Part shown: piece by piece, positions 28,566 through 36,946 of the stretch
How positions within the stretch are numbered: position 1 is the stretch's first letter
How the letters are laid out: each line of letters opens with the position of its first letter
Source of the DNA: Bog-159 sp963818855
GTDB taxonomy: Bacteria > Acidobacteriota > Terriglobia > Bryobacterales > Bryobacteraceae
Assembly: GCA_963818855.1 (NCBI GenBank)
Contig: CAWFUH010000017.1
Coordinates: 558,001 to 622,000 of the forward strand
Reading direction: 5' to 3'
DNA length: 64,000 nucleotides
Notes under the pieces: model-generated
Databases searched by the model: none
Told to the model about the DNA's origin: nothing
Seen by the model: only the letters and a program-made list of their open reading frames with translations
Made by a program: the position numbers and the translations under genes

Positions 28566-28897
28566 TCAAAAGGACCGCTGTTGTTGCTCTGAACTGACGC
28601 CGTAGATCAGCGGGCCGCCATCGTCATCGATCACATCGAAGAGAATCTGTTGGATCTGTTTCCTTCTCAGAGGAGGGTTGTCGTTCAGATTCCGGATGAT
28701 CTCTCCCCCCAGCGCCCAGAGATTATCAACGTGCTTCTGGATGGTCTTCGGCGATAGTTTTCCAATCCCATCCACGAGCGCGGCCAATCGTTCAGGCCAC
28801 GACAGTAACGCTCCAGGTCGGCAGCCGGCACAGGAGTGGCGCGGTTTATCCTGGGAGTTCTCGCCGCTGCCTTTTCCGCCATGCTACAACTCATCAC
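28566..28897 (-). pseudogene. ISL3 passenger gene, copy A (deleted and frameshifted)
   Basis: The frame starts MAEKAAARTPRINRATPVPA and reads to WMGLEN, where about 73 bp are missing compared with copy B. A second frame then resumes KTIQKHVDNLWALGGEIIRN and reaches QQQRSF before an extra base creates a stop. Copy B shows the missing section. The helix pattern (PFLEYL...SPKTIQKHVDNLW) recalls the N-terminal core-binding fold of tyrosine recombinases, but there is no catalytic domain. Function unknown. Confidence 0.6.
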
Positions 28898-30131
28898 GAT
28901 TTTAAACCGCTGCCATCATTTCCGGGGTTTCGTCTACCAGCATGCTGGCTTCGGTTCCGATCACAAAAGCATCGAGATCGCCGTGCGTCCGCGCAAGGGT
29001 TCGGCGGCGGTTTGTTCCCGCTGCCACCAGCCAGCGCCCGGTTATGATCAACTCGCGGAAAGGCGTTACGACTTCATCCCTTTCTGGGGGTTTCTGGTCT
29101 TCCTGCTGTACGCCATGCGGCGCGTGGATTGCCGCCGCTGCCAAGCGGTGGTTGTCGAGGAAGTTCCCTGGGGCAACGGCAAGCACCAGTTGACGAATGC
29201 CTACATGCTGTTTCTGGCCCGCTGGGCGCGGCGGCTTTCGTGGAAAGAAACGGCCGAGGCGTTCCGCACCTCCTGGGACAAGGTCTGCGACTCCGTCGAA
29301 CATGTGGTCGCCTTCGGACTGGAACACCGCATGCTCGGCCAAATCGATGCCATCGGGGTGGATGAAATCCAGTACGCCAAAGGGCACAAGTACCTGACCC
29401 TGGTTTATCAGATCGATAGCGTCACCCGTTTACTTTGGGTCGGCAAGGAGAGAACCATCGAGTCTTTTCAAGGATTCTTCACTACCATGGGTGAAGAAAT
29501 CACCTCCAAGATCGTGTTCGTCTGCTCGGACATGTGGGAACCCTATCTGAAAGTCATCCGCGAGAAATGCTCCCAGGCCCTGCATATCCTCGACCGTTTC
29601 CATATCGTGGCCAAAATGAACAAGGCCCTCGACGAGGTCCGCTCCGGAGAATCGCGCCGCATGGCGAGCGAAGGCCAAACACCGCTACTGAAGAAGTCGC
29701 GCTGGCTCCTGCTCAAACGTGAAGAGAATCTGAAGACCGAACAGCGGTTCCGCCTCCGCGACCTGCTCCGGTATAACTTGAAAACCGTGCGCGCTTACCT
29801 TCTCAAGGAAGCTTTTCAGCAACTCTGGGATTACAACTCGCCAGCCTGGGCCGGGAAATTCCTCGATGAGTGGTGCCGGCAGACGATGCGTTCCCGCATC
29901 GAACCCATGAAGAAGATCGCTCGCTCACTGCGCCAACACCGCGAGCTGATCCTCAACTATTTCCGCGCTCAAAAGCTTCTTTCCAGTGGGGTCGTCGAGG
30001 GCCTGAACAACAAAGCCAAAGTCACCATGAGAAAGTCGTACGGCTTCCGCACCTTCCGGGTCCTTGAACTAGCGCTCTATCACTCACTTGGCAAGCTGCC
30101 CGAGCCCGAGTCTACCCACGATTTCTTCTGA
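28881..30131 (+). CDS. ISL3 family transposase, copy A
   Basis: The N-terminal zinc-finger block is VCSRCHQPAPGYDQLAERRY...RRVDCRRCQ. The DDE domain follows: GVDEIQYAKGHKYLTLVYQID (first Asp), VCSDMWEPYLKVI (second Asp) and the conserved SSGVVEGLNNKAKVTMRKSYGFR (Glu). The ATG at 28881 (MLQLITILNRCHHFRGF) is the usual family start; a GTG at 28836 would add 15 residues. The protein is identical to copy B except for one Gly/Ser difference near residue 25. It appears intact and potentially active. Confidence 0.9.
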   Translation: MLQLITILNRCHHFRGFVYQHAGFGSDHKSIEIAVRPRKGSAAVCSRCHQPAPGYDQLAERRYDFIPFWGFLVFLLYAMRRVDCRRCQAVVVEEVPWGNGKHQLTNAYMLFLARWARRLSWKETAEAFRTSWDKVCDSVEHVVAFGLEHRMLGQIDAIGVDEIQYAKGHKYLTLVYQIDSVTRLLWVGKERTIESFQGFFTTMGEEITSKIVFVCSDMWEPYLKVIREKCSQALHILDRFHIVAKMNKALDEVRSGESRRMASEGQTPLLKKSRWLLLKREENLKTEQRFRLRDLLRYNLKTVRAYLLKEAFQQLWDYNSPAWAGKFLDEWCRQTMRSRIEPMKKIARSLRQHRELILNYFRAQKLLSSGVVEGLNNKAKVTMRKSYGFRTFRVLELALYHSLGKLPEPESTHDFF

Positions 30132-30137
30132 CGAGTC

Positions 30138-30236
30138 CTATTTTCTAACTGGTCGGTGGGCGGCTTCGCCGTTAGACCGGTGGTGGGGATTTCAGGTATC
30201 TTTGGTCGCACGATACGTCTTCCAACTGAAGAATTT
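30138..30236 (+). other. Inverted 5' fragment of the DoxX-like gene between two IS copies
   Basis: Reading the plus strand gives YFLTGRWAASPLDRWWGFQV and then VARYVFQLKN, ending with AAGAATTT at 30229-30236. The reverse complement of that octamer, AAATTCTT, lies at 28473-28480 where the DoxX-like gene is cut. Joining the two across the shared octamer gives ...YVFQLKNFKFQAIS... in one frame. So this 99-bp piece is the missing upstream part of the DoxX-like gene, now in the opposite orientation to the rest. Confidence 0.8.
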
Positions 30237-30242
30237 GACTCG

Positions 30243-31493
30243 TCAGAAGAAATCGTGGGTAGACTCGGGCTCGGGCAGCTTGCCAAGTGAGTGATAGAGC
30301 GCTAGTTCAAGGACCCGGAAGGTGCGGAAGCCGTACGACTTTCTCATGGTGACTTTGGCTTTGTTGTTCAGGCCCTCGACGACCCCACTGGAAAGAAGCT
30401 TTTGAGCGCGGAAATAGTTGAGGATCAGCTCGCGGTGTTGGCGCAGTGAGCGAGCGATCTTCTTCATGGGTTCGATGCGGGAACGCATCGTCTGCCGGCA
30501 CCACTCATCGAGGAATTTCCCGGCCCAGGCTGGCGAGTTGTAATCCCAGAGTTGCTGAAAAGCTTCCTTGAGAAGGTAAGCGCGCACGGTTTTCAAGTTA
30601 TACCGGAGCAGGTCGCGGAGGCGGAACCGCTGTTCGGTCTTCAGATTCTCTTCACGTTTGAGCAGGAGCCAGCGCGACTTCTTCAGTAGCGGTGTTTGGC
30701 CTTCGCTCGCCATGCGGCGCGATTCTCCGGAGCGGACCTCGTCGAGGGCCTTGTTCATTTTGGCCACGATATGGAAACGGTCGAGGATATGCAGGGCCTG
30801 GGAGCATTTCTCGCGGATGACTTTCAGATAGGGTTCCCACATGTCCGAGCAGACGAACACGATCTTGGAGGTGATTTCTTCACCCATGGTAGTGAAGAAT
30901 CCTTGAAAAGACTCGATGGTTCTCTCCTTGCCGACCCAAAGTAAACGGGTGACGCTATCGATCTGATAAACCAGGGTCAGGTACTTGTGCCCTTTGGCGT
31001 ACTGGATTTCATCCACCCCGATGGCATCGATTTGGCCGAGCATGCGGTGTTCCAGTCCGAAGGCGACCACATGTTCGACGGAGTCGCAGACCTTGTCCCA
31101 GGAGGTGCGGAACGCCTCGGCCGTTTCTTTCCACGAAAGCCGCCGCGCCCAGCGGGCCAGAAACAGCATGTAGGCATTCGTCAACTGGTGCTTGCCGTTG
31201 CCCCAGGGAACTTCCTCGACAACCACCGCTTGGCAGCGGCGGCAATCCACGCGCCGCATGGCGTACAGCAGGAAGACCAGAAACCCCCAGAAAGGGATGA
31301 AGTCGTAACGCCTTTCCGCGAGTTGATCATAACCGGGCGCTGGCTGGTGGCAGCGGGAACAAACCGCCGCCGAACCCTTGCGCGGACGCACGGCGATCTC
31401 GATGCTTTTGTGATCGGAACTGAAGCCAGCATGCTGGTAGACGAAACCCCGGAAATGATGGCAGCGGTTTAAAATCGTGATGAGTTGTAGCAT
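30243..31493 (-). CDS. ISL3 family transposase, copy B
   Basis: It has the same zinc-finger and DDE motifs as copy A (GVDEIQYAKGHKY, VCSDMWEPY, VEGLNNKAKVTMRKSYG). The family-typical ATG at 31493 overlaps the ATG of the divergent passenger gene (the shared bases are CATG), so the true starts of one or both may differ; a GTG at 31538 is an alternative. Being intact and nearly identical to copy A, it points to recent transposition or gene conversion. Confidence 0.9.
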   Translation of the reverse strand: MLQLITILNRCHHFRGFVYQHAGFSSDHKSIEIAVRPRKGSAAVCSRCHQPAPGYDQLAERRYDFIPFWGFLVFLLYAMRRVDCRRCQAVVVEEVPWGNGKHQLTNAYMLFLARWARRLSWKETAEAFRTSWDKVCDSVEHVVAFGLEHRMLGQIDAIGVDEIQYAKGHKYLTLVYQIDSVTRLLWVGKERTIESFQGFFTTMGEEITSKIVFVCSDMWEPYLKVIREKCSQALHILDRFHIVAKMNKALDEVRSGESRRMASEGQTPLLKKSRWLLLKREENLKTEQRFRLRDLLRYNLKTVRAYLLKEAFQQLWDYNSPAWAGKFLDEWCRQTMRSRIEPMKKIARSLRQHRELILNYFRAQKLLSSGVVEGLNNKAKVTMRKSYGFRTFRVLELALYHSLGKLPEPESTHDFF

Positions 31494-31930
31494 GGCGGAA
31501 AAGGCAGCGGCGAGAACTCCCAGGATAAACCGCGCCACTCCTGTGCCGGCTGCCGACCTGGAGCGTTACTGTCGTGGCCTGAACGATTGGCCGCGCTCGT
31601 GGATGGGATTGGAAAAGGACCTACCGCCGGGCGAGAAACTCGTGGCCTGCTTCCGGCCATTCCTCGAATACCTGGTGACGTCTGCGGATCTATCGCCGAA
31701 GACCATCCAGAAGCACGTTGATAATCTCTGGGCGCTGGGGGGAGAGATCATCCGGAATCTGAACGACAACCCTCCTCTGTAGAAGGAAACAGATCCAACA
31801 GATTCTCTTCGATGTGATCGATGACGATGGCGGCCCGCTGATCTACGGCGTCAGTTCAGAGCAACAACAGCGGTCCTTTGATACCACCTGCCGTAAATTC
31901 CTCCGATTCCTCGGACACCCACTCCGCTAA
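31492..31930 (+). pseudogene. ISL3 passenger gene, copy B (one-base insertion)
   Basis: The frame runs from MAEKAAARTPRI through DLERYCRGLNDWPRSWMGLE, LVACFRPFLEYLVTSADLSP and KTIQKHVDNLWALGGEI to a premature TAG at 31780-31782. Copy A lacks one A at this point and reads on as RRKQIQQILFDVIDDDGG; in copy B the same text continues in a shifted frame and ends HPLR-stop at 31930. The ancestral protein would be about 145 residues. The two copies are broken at different places, so the undamaged form can be rebuilt by combining them. Confidence 0.65.
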
Positions 31931-31965
31931 ACCCGTCAAATCACCCACAAATTCTCCTGACGAGG

Positions 31966-33273
31966 CACATTTGAAATGCCGCGCGCGGCATTTGTGGCGT
32001 TGTTGTCGAGCGGTGCGCCAGCTTGCCGCAGGAAAAGCGTCAGCTTCAGCCAGTGATTCAGTAAATAGGAGATGGCTTTGCCGAGGCCGGAGTTCGGTTC
32101 CGTCTTATGCTCGGCCAACTGCGCCTCCATCCATTCATGCAGCCCTTTCATCAACGGCCCGCTGTGCTCCTGATGGAAACGCAGCCTCTCTTCCGGCGAC
32201 AGTTTCTGTTCCCGCGCCAGTGCGTCATGGTGATAAACACCACCCAGCGTCTCCAGCACATAACGGCATTCTTCGGGAAAGTTCTCCACCACTTCCACAA
32301 CCTGCCGTCTTCCATGGGCGAGGCAGTTGGCGATCAGGGTTGCGACGCCCTTCGGCGTGTTGCGCGACAGCGCATCGCACATCTGGATGGGCGCCGGCAG
32401 TTCGCCAGAACGCTGTTTCAGTACATCGGCGATGTTCTCGCCCGCATGCTTCCATCCGGTAAAGAACAGCGCGATGGTCCAGGCGCCCATGATCGATACG
32501 ATGCCGCTAGTGAAGGTTCCCGTCCGCTTGTCATCAGGCTCGCGTGTCAGGTGCAGAATGCGCATGCTCGTGTCATCGTTGTGCATCACGCTGCCCTGCG
32601 CCGCCAGCCGGATCAGGGCCTCCAGCACCGGCCGCATCAGTTGCGCGGCGGCGGCCACTAAATCCCACTGCGTCGTCGCCGCCAGCGGCATCCCCAGTTG
32701 TTCCTGCAGCCTTTCCAGCCGCTTGAATGGCACTCCCGTACCGTACTTCAACAGGGCGATCATCGCTACCACCGTCACAGCGTATTTCTCAGAGCCCGCC
32801 GTCTCCGGTTCGTCGGCGGTGAAGACCTGCTGGCAGGCGTTGCAGCGCAGTCGCTCCATCTCGAACACGGTCGCTTCTACCGGCGCGTGCCCCACGAACC
32901 GGATCAGCGTTGCCGCTTCTTTCTGGCGGTACACTTTTCCCTTCAGGCACTCTGGACAGCGGTCACCGGCGTGGAGCGTGGCGTGCGCGACACAAACCCG
33001 GCTGGCGCCGGTAAACGCAGCGGCGCCATGGCGTCCGTGGCCGGCCGAAGCGGATTCGCCGCCCTCCGGATTGTCTGCGGGCGTCGCATCCGGCGGCAGA
33101 ACGGCGCTGGTTTTCTCCGTATTCCGTTTCCGCACCAGTTTCTCTGCCATGGCATGGATCACGGCTTTCAGCTTCTGGCCTTCCGATTCGCTCAGCGGCG
33201 CGCGCGTGCCGCGATCGATGATCTGATCCAGTTCGTCCAGGTTTACCTCGACTCGTCGTCTCATCGTCATCAC
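31966..33273 (-). pseudogene. tnpC: IS66 family transposase TnpC, 3' end removed by ISL3 copy B
   Basis: Typical IS66 content is present: a zinc-ribbon region (AGDRCPECLKGKVYRQKEA, LRCNACQQVF), the DDE domain with MHNDDTSMRILHLTRE, and APIQMCDALSRN. The C-terminal LDNNATNAARGIS motif marks the point where family members continue for 80-100 residues, but here ISL3 copy B begins. Its GTG start overlaps the stop of the DUF4338 gene (GTGA), so the two are translationally coupled parts of one element. Upstream element genes tnpA and tnpB lie at 43.7-44.3 kb because of later insertions. Confidence 0.85.
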
Positions 33274-33829
33274 TGGCTGAGCAACTCTCGGAACCGTCGC
33301 GTCAAGGGCAAGCCCAGGATCTGTTTGATCGGGCGATTCGGCTTGTTGGTGTGGTCGTCTTTCCCGCGCCCGGTGGTGAGCCCCAGCAGTTGCCAGTTGG
33401 CCGCCCGGTAACAGGTTCCGCGAAAACGTCCGGGATCAATGAAGGTTTCGGCGAAGTAAACCGGATGGCCGTACATCCGATTCCAATCCTCAGACAGGGT
33501 GCGCGTCACCTTGCCCAGAATGTGTGACGCCAGATGCGGAACCTGGACCCAGGGCAGGATCAGAAAGCGCGTGTTGTAGGCGATGAAGCGGATGTTCTGT
33601 CGCCGCGCTTCCGCGCTCCAGCCGATATAGCGATCCCGACTGCCCAGATGACGCGGAGCTGAACTCCACGCCAGGCAGGCGAGGGGGCGGCCTTGCGCCC
33701 CCACCAGATACTTCAGGTGCTCGCCGACGGGTTGCTCATAAGCCAGATAATGATGATGTTCCATCAGGCTGTTGAACAGCGGTTCATCGGCGGTACGCCG
33801 CACAGGTTGGATCTGAATCGGGCCTAGTA
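33270..33829 (-). pseudogene. DUF4338 / DruA-like protein, C-terminal part
   Basis: The sequence reads RRTADEPLFNSLMEHHHYLA, YEQPVGEHLKYLVGAQGRPL, LACLAWSSAPRHLGSRDRYI, FIAYNTRFLILPWVQVPHLA, then PVYFAETFIDPGRFRGTCYR. These are the hallmark segments of DUF4338, the domain of Druantia protein DruA. The N-terminal part lies at 34946-35267, split off by an IS630 insertion at a TA dinucleotide. Joining the halves gives exactly 294 codons. In this locus the gene is cargo of an IS66-like element, so a transposition-related role is at least as likely as phage defence. Confidence 0.8.
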
Positions 33830-34943
33830 CCTACTTGCATAAATTAGAGTAAATACGTTGGGGCTTGGTCTGGTGGACGACAGCCTTGGTCCACTCGAAG
33901 GGCGAAGCTTTCGGATTGTAAACCTCGACAAAGGCGTCGATGGCCTCCCTGAGCTGGCGGGGAGAGGTGAAGCTGGCGCCGCGCAGCGCCGCGCGACTCA
34001 TAATACTGAACCAGCACTCCACCTGGTTGAGCCAGGAGCTGTAGGTGGGGATGAAGTGCAAGTGGACGTTGGGATGCGCTTGCAGCCATCGGTCCCGCTT
34101 GGGCTTGTGGGTATTCAAGTTGTCCAGCACCACGTGAATCATCCGGTCCGGATGGTCCGCTACGATGCCATTCATAAAGTCCAGAAACTCGCGGCGGCGG
34201 CGCCGCGGGTAATGGCCAGTCTGCACTTGGCCGGTCAGGATGTTCAGGGCGGCAAAAAGGGTCGTGGTACCGTGTCGCTTATAGCAGTGACTGAAACCGT
34301 TCACCGCTTTGCCATCTGGGAGGCGGAGAAAGCCCTGCGCGCGTTCCAGCGCCTGAATATGCGGTTTCTCGTCGACCGACAGCACCACCGCGTGTTCCGG
34401 AGGATTCAGATAGATCCCCACCACATCGGCGGCTTTGGGCCCAAACTCGGGATCGGTGCTGATACACCAGCTCCGTCGCCGCTGTAACTGGATTTTGTAC
34501 TTGCGCAAAATCCGCCACGTGTGCGCCGCACTGACATCGCCCAAAGCCTCCGCCAACAAGCGGCCGTTCCATTGCGCATAGCCGCGCGGCGGGTCCTGAT
34601 CGAGCAGCGCCAGCACGCGCCGGTCGGTTTCCCGGTCGTACCGCCGAGGCTTGCCGGTGCGGGGGGCGTCCGACAGCGCATTCAAACGGTCCCGCACGAA
34701 GCGCTGCCGCCATTTAGAAACACGCGCCAGTCGTGTGTGCAACCTTTTGGCAATTTCCACAACCGCAACGCCTTGGTGCGACATTAGAATGATCCGGGCG
34801 CGATCCGCCAGCCGTTGCTCTCCGCTGCCCTTGCGTGTCCAGGCGCGCAACACCTGCTCTTCCTGCTCGGTCAGGCGTATTTCAGCCGTCTTTGATCGGG
34901 ACATACCCGATTATCTCTATTAACCGCTATTTATGCAAGTTAA
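33830..34943 (-). mobile_element. IS630 family insertion sequence
   Basis: The 1114-bp element is bounded by TA dinucleotides (33828-33829 and 34944-34945), the usual IS630/Tc1-mariner target duplication. Both ends contain ACTTGCATAAAT in inverted orientation. It carries one transposase gene. Removing it with one TA restores the DUF4338 reading frame. Confidence 0.92.
33831..34904 (-). CDS. IS630 family transposase, 357 aa
   Basis: The N-terminal helix-turn-helix half contains ARIILMSHQGVAVVEIAKRL and VSKWRQRFVRDRLNALSDAP. The DDE domain has VVLSVDEKPHIQALERAQGF (first Asp), HVVLDNLNTHKPK (second Asp) and PTYSSWLNQVECWFSIMSRA (Glu), exactly the IS630 signature. The stop codon lies within the terminal inverted repeat. 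The gene appears intact. Confidence 0.93.
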   Translation of the reverse strand: MSRSKTAEIRLTEQEEQVLRAWTRKGSGEQRLADRARIILMSHQGVAVVEIAKRLHTRLARVSKWRQRFVRDRLNALSDAPRTGKPRRYDRETDRRVLALLDQDPPRGYAQWNGRLLAEALGDVSAAHTWRILRKYKIQLQRRRSWCISTDPEFGPKAADVVGIYLNPPEHAVVLSVDEKPHIQALERAQGFLRLPDGKAVNGFSHCYKRHGTTTLFAALNILTGQVQTGHYPRRRRREFLDFMNGIVADHPDRMIHVVLDNLNTHKPKRDRWLQAHPNVHLHFIPTYSSWLNQVECWFSIMSRAALRGASFTSPRQLREAIDAFVEVYNPKASPFEWTKAVVHQTKPQRIYSNLCK

Positions 34944-34945
34944 TA

Positions 34946-35267
34946 CTAGCTCCTTCAGCGGCATCGCTAGCGGGGTATTATCGATTAGCATCGCTTCCGG
35001 CCGCGGGCGCCCTGTCCGGCACTGCCCTCGGATCTGGCGGCGCACCGGCGGCAGTTCGATCTCTCCGGCCCGCTCCAGCATCAGCAGCAAGCCGCGGCAA
35101 ACCATGTCGCGCAAGGCGCCGTTGGCCTGTTTCCATCCCAGGGCTTCGCATAATTGCCGCGACAGCTTCCATCGGCTACTGGTGGGATGCGTCCTGATGA
35201 ACTCCCGCAGGAAAATGATCTGGTCGCTATCGATCTCTTGGCCCCGGTAGCGCCAAACTTCCGCCAT
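34946..35267 (-). pseudogene. DUF4338 / DruA-like protein, N-terminal part
   Basis: From the ATG at 35267 the frame reads MAEVWRYRGQEIDSDQIIFL, then ALGWKQANGALRDMVCRGLL and GEIELPPVRRQIRGQC, ending at LKELV where IS630 begins. The continuation LGPIQIQPVRRTADE lies on the far side of the insertion. The start is 54 bp after the tnpB stop (35322), so the original element order was tnpA, tnpB, druA-like, tnpC. Confidence 0.8.
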
Positions 35268-35321
35268 AACCGCAGCATGCCAGAGATGAAATCAGAACGC
35301 AAGTCTTTTGTGGTAGCTTTT

Positions 35322-35467
35322 TCAACTTACTTTGCGCCACACAGGCGCCGCTGCCGTCTCCGGGTTGCCTGCTGCCAACAGTAACTGGGCTTGGTGTGCT
35401 TCCAGTCTCCTGGCTGGTTCTTTGCCGCTCGGCCACCACACAAATCGCCCTTGCGACAGGCGCTTCT
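35322..35467 (-). pseudogene. tnpB: IS66 accessory protein TnpB, C-terminal fragment
   Basis: The minus strand reads KRLSQGRFVWWPSGKEPARR, LEAHQAQLLLAAGNPETAAA and PVWRKVS-stop, the normal tail of IS66 TnpB. The N-terminal part ends with VYDGQGFWLAQ at 43718. The 4 bp TTCT are present at both breakpoints (35464-35467 and 43718-43721). Counting them once, the two parts add up to 348 bp, exactly 116 codons. Confidence 0.85.
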
Positions 35468-35785
35468 AACTCAATCCAGAGTGCAAGTGCTCCGATCGCA
35501 GCCGCGCATCTTGTACGCATCACACACCCGTTTCATCCGCTGACCGGGAAACAACTCGCTTGTGTGGGCGAACGGTGCAATCCCTATGGAAAGCGCCTGT
35601 TGCTGCAAGTTGATGATGGAACAATCTGCTCTGTTCCGCAACAGTGGACGGATCTGGCGGTTGCTGCCCCGGAGATCGTCATAGGAAAGCACCGTGCGCT
35701 CTTTCGCGTCGCGGATTTGCTGGGACTCGCACAGCTTGTCGACCAACTCAGCAGACGTGTCGGGTCGAGGGAAGGCGGCGTGTAA
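35396..35785 (+). CDS. Small DUF5372-like protein of the serine-recombinase element
   Basis: The conserved part is VRITHPFHPLTGKQLACVGE, then YGKRLLLQVDDGTICSVPQQ, WTDLAVAAPEIVIGKHRALF and RVADLLGLAQLVDQL. This matches the short DUF5372-type proteins that accompany large recombinase genes in similar mobile modules. The only standard start in frame is a GTG at 35396, which lies in the interrupted tnpB sequence outside the element; inside the element (from 35468) no ATG/GTG/TTG precedes the conserved part. The native start is therefore unclear. Confidence 0.55.
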   Translation: MLPVSWLVLCRSATTQIALATGASNSIQSASAPIAAAHLVRITHPFHPLTGKQLACVGERCNPYGKRLLLQVDDGTICSVPQQWTDLAVAAPEIVIGKHRALFRVADLLGLAQLVDQLSRRVGSREGGV

Positions 35786-35949
35786 AATGAATTCTGCCGC
35801 ATCTGTAAAACAAAAAGATGCCGCGTGGCCACCTGATGACCGCTGCAGTAATGCATATTATGCAGATTGCGTGGACACATAACCACATTGACCTACTTGA
35901 CAAGCATCCGCATGTGCGGCATAATTGCAAATACGTTCTGTGGAGTTCG

Positions 35950-36417
35950 ATGGCCGCCAAGAGCAAAGTCGATCCCTCCAAAACCAAAGCCCTCCTCGCA
36001 GAGGGCACGCTAAACCCAACGCCCGAGAAAGTATCCGATCCGAAGTTTCTAGAAAACGAATTCTTCGATCCGCGCGACGTTGTGCAGGTCAAGTACGAAA
36101 TGCTGCGCCGCGTGTCTATCGAAAAAGCGCCCGTGACCCTGGCCACCGAGGAGTACGGTGTATCGAGGCCCACGTACTATCAGAGCAAGGCCAGCTTCGA
36201 CAAGGGCGGCGTCGCTGGGTTAGTGCCCAGAAAGCGCGGTCCACGTGGCCCGCATAAACTTCAGGGCGAGGCACGGGCGTTCGTTGAACAGCAACTGGTC
36301 GCAGGTGAACCTGTGCGGGCGCGCGAACTCGCCAAGCTCATTCAGCAGAAATTCGGTCTGCGCATACATCCCAGGACGATCGAGCGGGCCGTTGCTGGAA
36401 AAAAAACTCCGCGATGA
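35950..36417 (+). CDS. Helix-turn-helix protein of the recombinase element, 155 aa
   Basis: The ATG at 35950 (MAAKSKVDPSKTKALLAEGT) is preferred; upstream codons to 35818 look non-coding. The centre is a transposase-like HTH: TLATEEYGVSRPTYYQSKAS and GLVPRKRGPRGPHKL. A second helical part with RARELAKLIQQKFGLRIHPR follows. It overlaps the next ORF by 4 bp (ATGA). It is probably the DNA-binding helper or regulator of the recombinase module. Confidence 0.7.
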   Translation: MAAKSKVDPSKTKALLAEGTLNPTPEKVSDPKFLENEFFDPRDVVQVKYEMLRRVSIEKAPVTLATEEYGVSRPTYYQSKASFDKGGVAGLVPRKRGPRGPHKLQGEARAFVEQQLVAGEPVRARELAKLIQQKFGLRIHPRTIERAVAGKKTPR

Positions 36418-36707
36418 CCAATCCAAAGAGCGATCCGGCCGAGCGATCTACCGTCGTAACGCAATACGAGACTATGCGCAGGGCTGCTCTCGGCGACGCG
36501 TTGCCAGTTGAAGCCCGATGCGGGCTGATGCTCTTCCTGCGTCGGGGCATGTGGGGATGGGCGCGCGCCGTGGTCAGCATGAGTTCATGCCAGCCGCCAG
36601 CTGGTCCCGGGCCATCCAGCCGGAAGGCGCCAGAGGAATACAGAACCGTCATTTACATCTTTGCAGCCATGGCAATCAGGACCACCTACCAAGGAGCAAC
36701 ACTATGA
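36414..36707 (+). CDS. Small ORF between HTH and recombinase genes, 97 aa
   Basis: It is coupled to both neighbours: its ATG overlaps the HTH stop and its TGA overlaps the recombinase ATG (ATGA at each junction). The sequence includes TVVTQYETMRRAALGDALPV, LMLFLRRGMWGWARAV and a Pro-rich tail. It matches no family I recognise. The double overlap and the position suggest a real co-translated component of the integration module. Confidence 0.55.
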   Translation: MTNPKSDPAERSTVVTQYETMRRAALGDALPVEARCGLMLFLRRGMWGWARAVVSMSSCQPPAGPGPSSRKAPEEYRTVIYIFAAMAIRTTYQGATL

Positions 36708-36804
36708 ATGAGTCACTCAAAGTTCAGGCTCACCATCTCGAGCGCAGCGCATATCTGTACATCCGGCAGTCATCCATGCGGCAGGTCCTGGAGAATGTCG
36801 AGAG
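36704..36804 (+). pseudogene. Large serine recombinase, N-terminal fragment
   Basis: The ATG at 36704 follows AAGGAG. The fragment reads MNESLKVQAHHLERSAYLYI and RQSSMRQVLENVES and is then cut by the IS21-like element. RQSS carries the catalytic serine of the resolvase fold. The remainder of the gene resumes at 41682. With one copy of the 6-bp duplication CGAGAG removed, the joined gene is 2121 bp (707 codons) in one frame. Confidence 0.85.
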
Positions 36805-36946
36805 TGTTAGCGGCGGCTGGGGAAGGGACCATTTCGGCGGACCAGTCGGGACCACTCCGCCAGGGCAGGGTGGCGGTGGGTGGCGGCGGTAACTGGTTTC
36901 AAACGAAGTGACGTTGAACGAGGCTGGAGGCTAGTTCGACAATCGA

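Larger units (their letters stand above)
28481..30137 (+). mobile_element. ISL3-type insertion sequence, copy A
   Basis: The ends are imperfect inverted repeats: CCTCGTCAGGAGAATTT at the left and, read inward from the right, ACTCGTCAGAAGAAATC. The element carries an intact transposase gene (+) and the wreck of a divergent passenger gene (-). Relative to copy B it lacks about 73 bp within the passenger. The 8 bp on its left (AAATTCTT) reappear as the reverse complement beside copy B, which fits an 8-bp target duplication separated by inversion. Confidence 0.9.
30237..31965 (-). mobile_element. ISL3-type insertion sequence, copy B
   Basis: This copy is the full-length 1.73-kb version and is in opposite orientation to copy A. 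It has the same terminal repeats (left GACTCGTCAGAAGAAATC, right end CTGACGAGGC). It truncates the tnpC gene of the neighbouring IS66-like element. The 8 bp to its right (ACATTTGA) are not duplicated on its left, where DoxX sequence lies instead, so the flanks have been rearranged. Confidence 0.9.

Noticed and set aside
28481..31965. Large inverted repeat read as a possible assembly artefact
   Set aside because: The two ISL3 copies differ by a 73-bp deletion, single-base indels and one residue, and their flanks carry informative DoxX and IS66 sequence, so two real copies are more likely than a duplicated contig end. Long reads would still be useful.
33270..35267. Druantia anti-phage locus
   Set aside because: Only a DUF4338 gene is present, with no druE-type helicase or other Druantia gene; the context is an IS66-like transposon, and the gene is disrupted.
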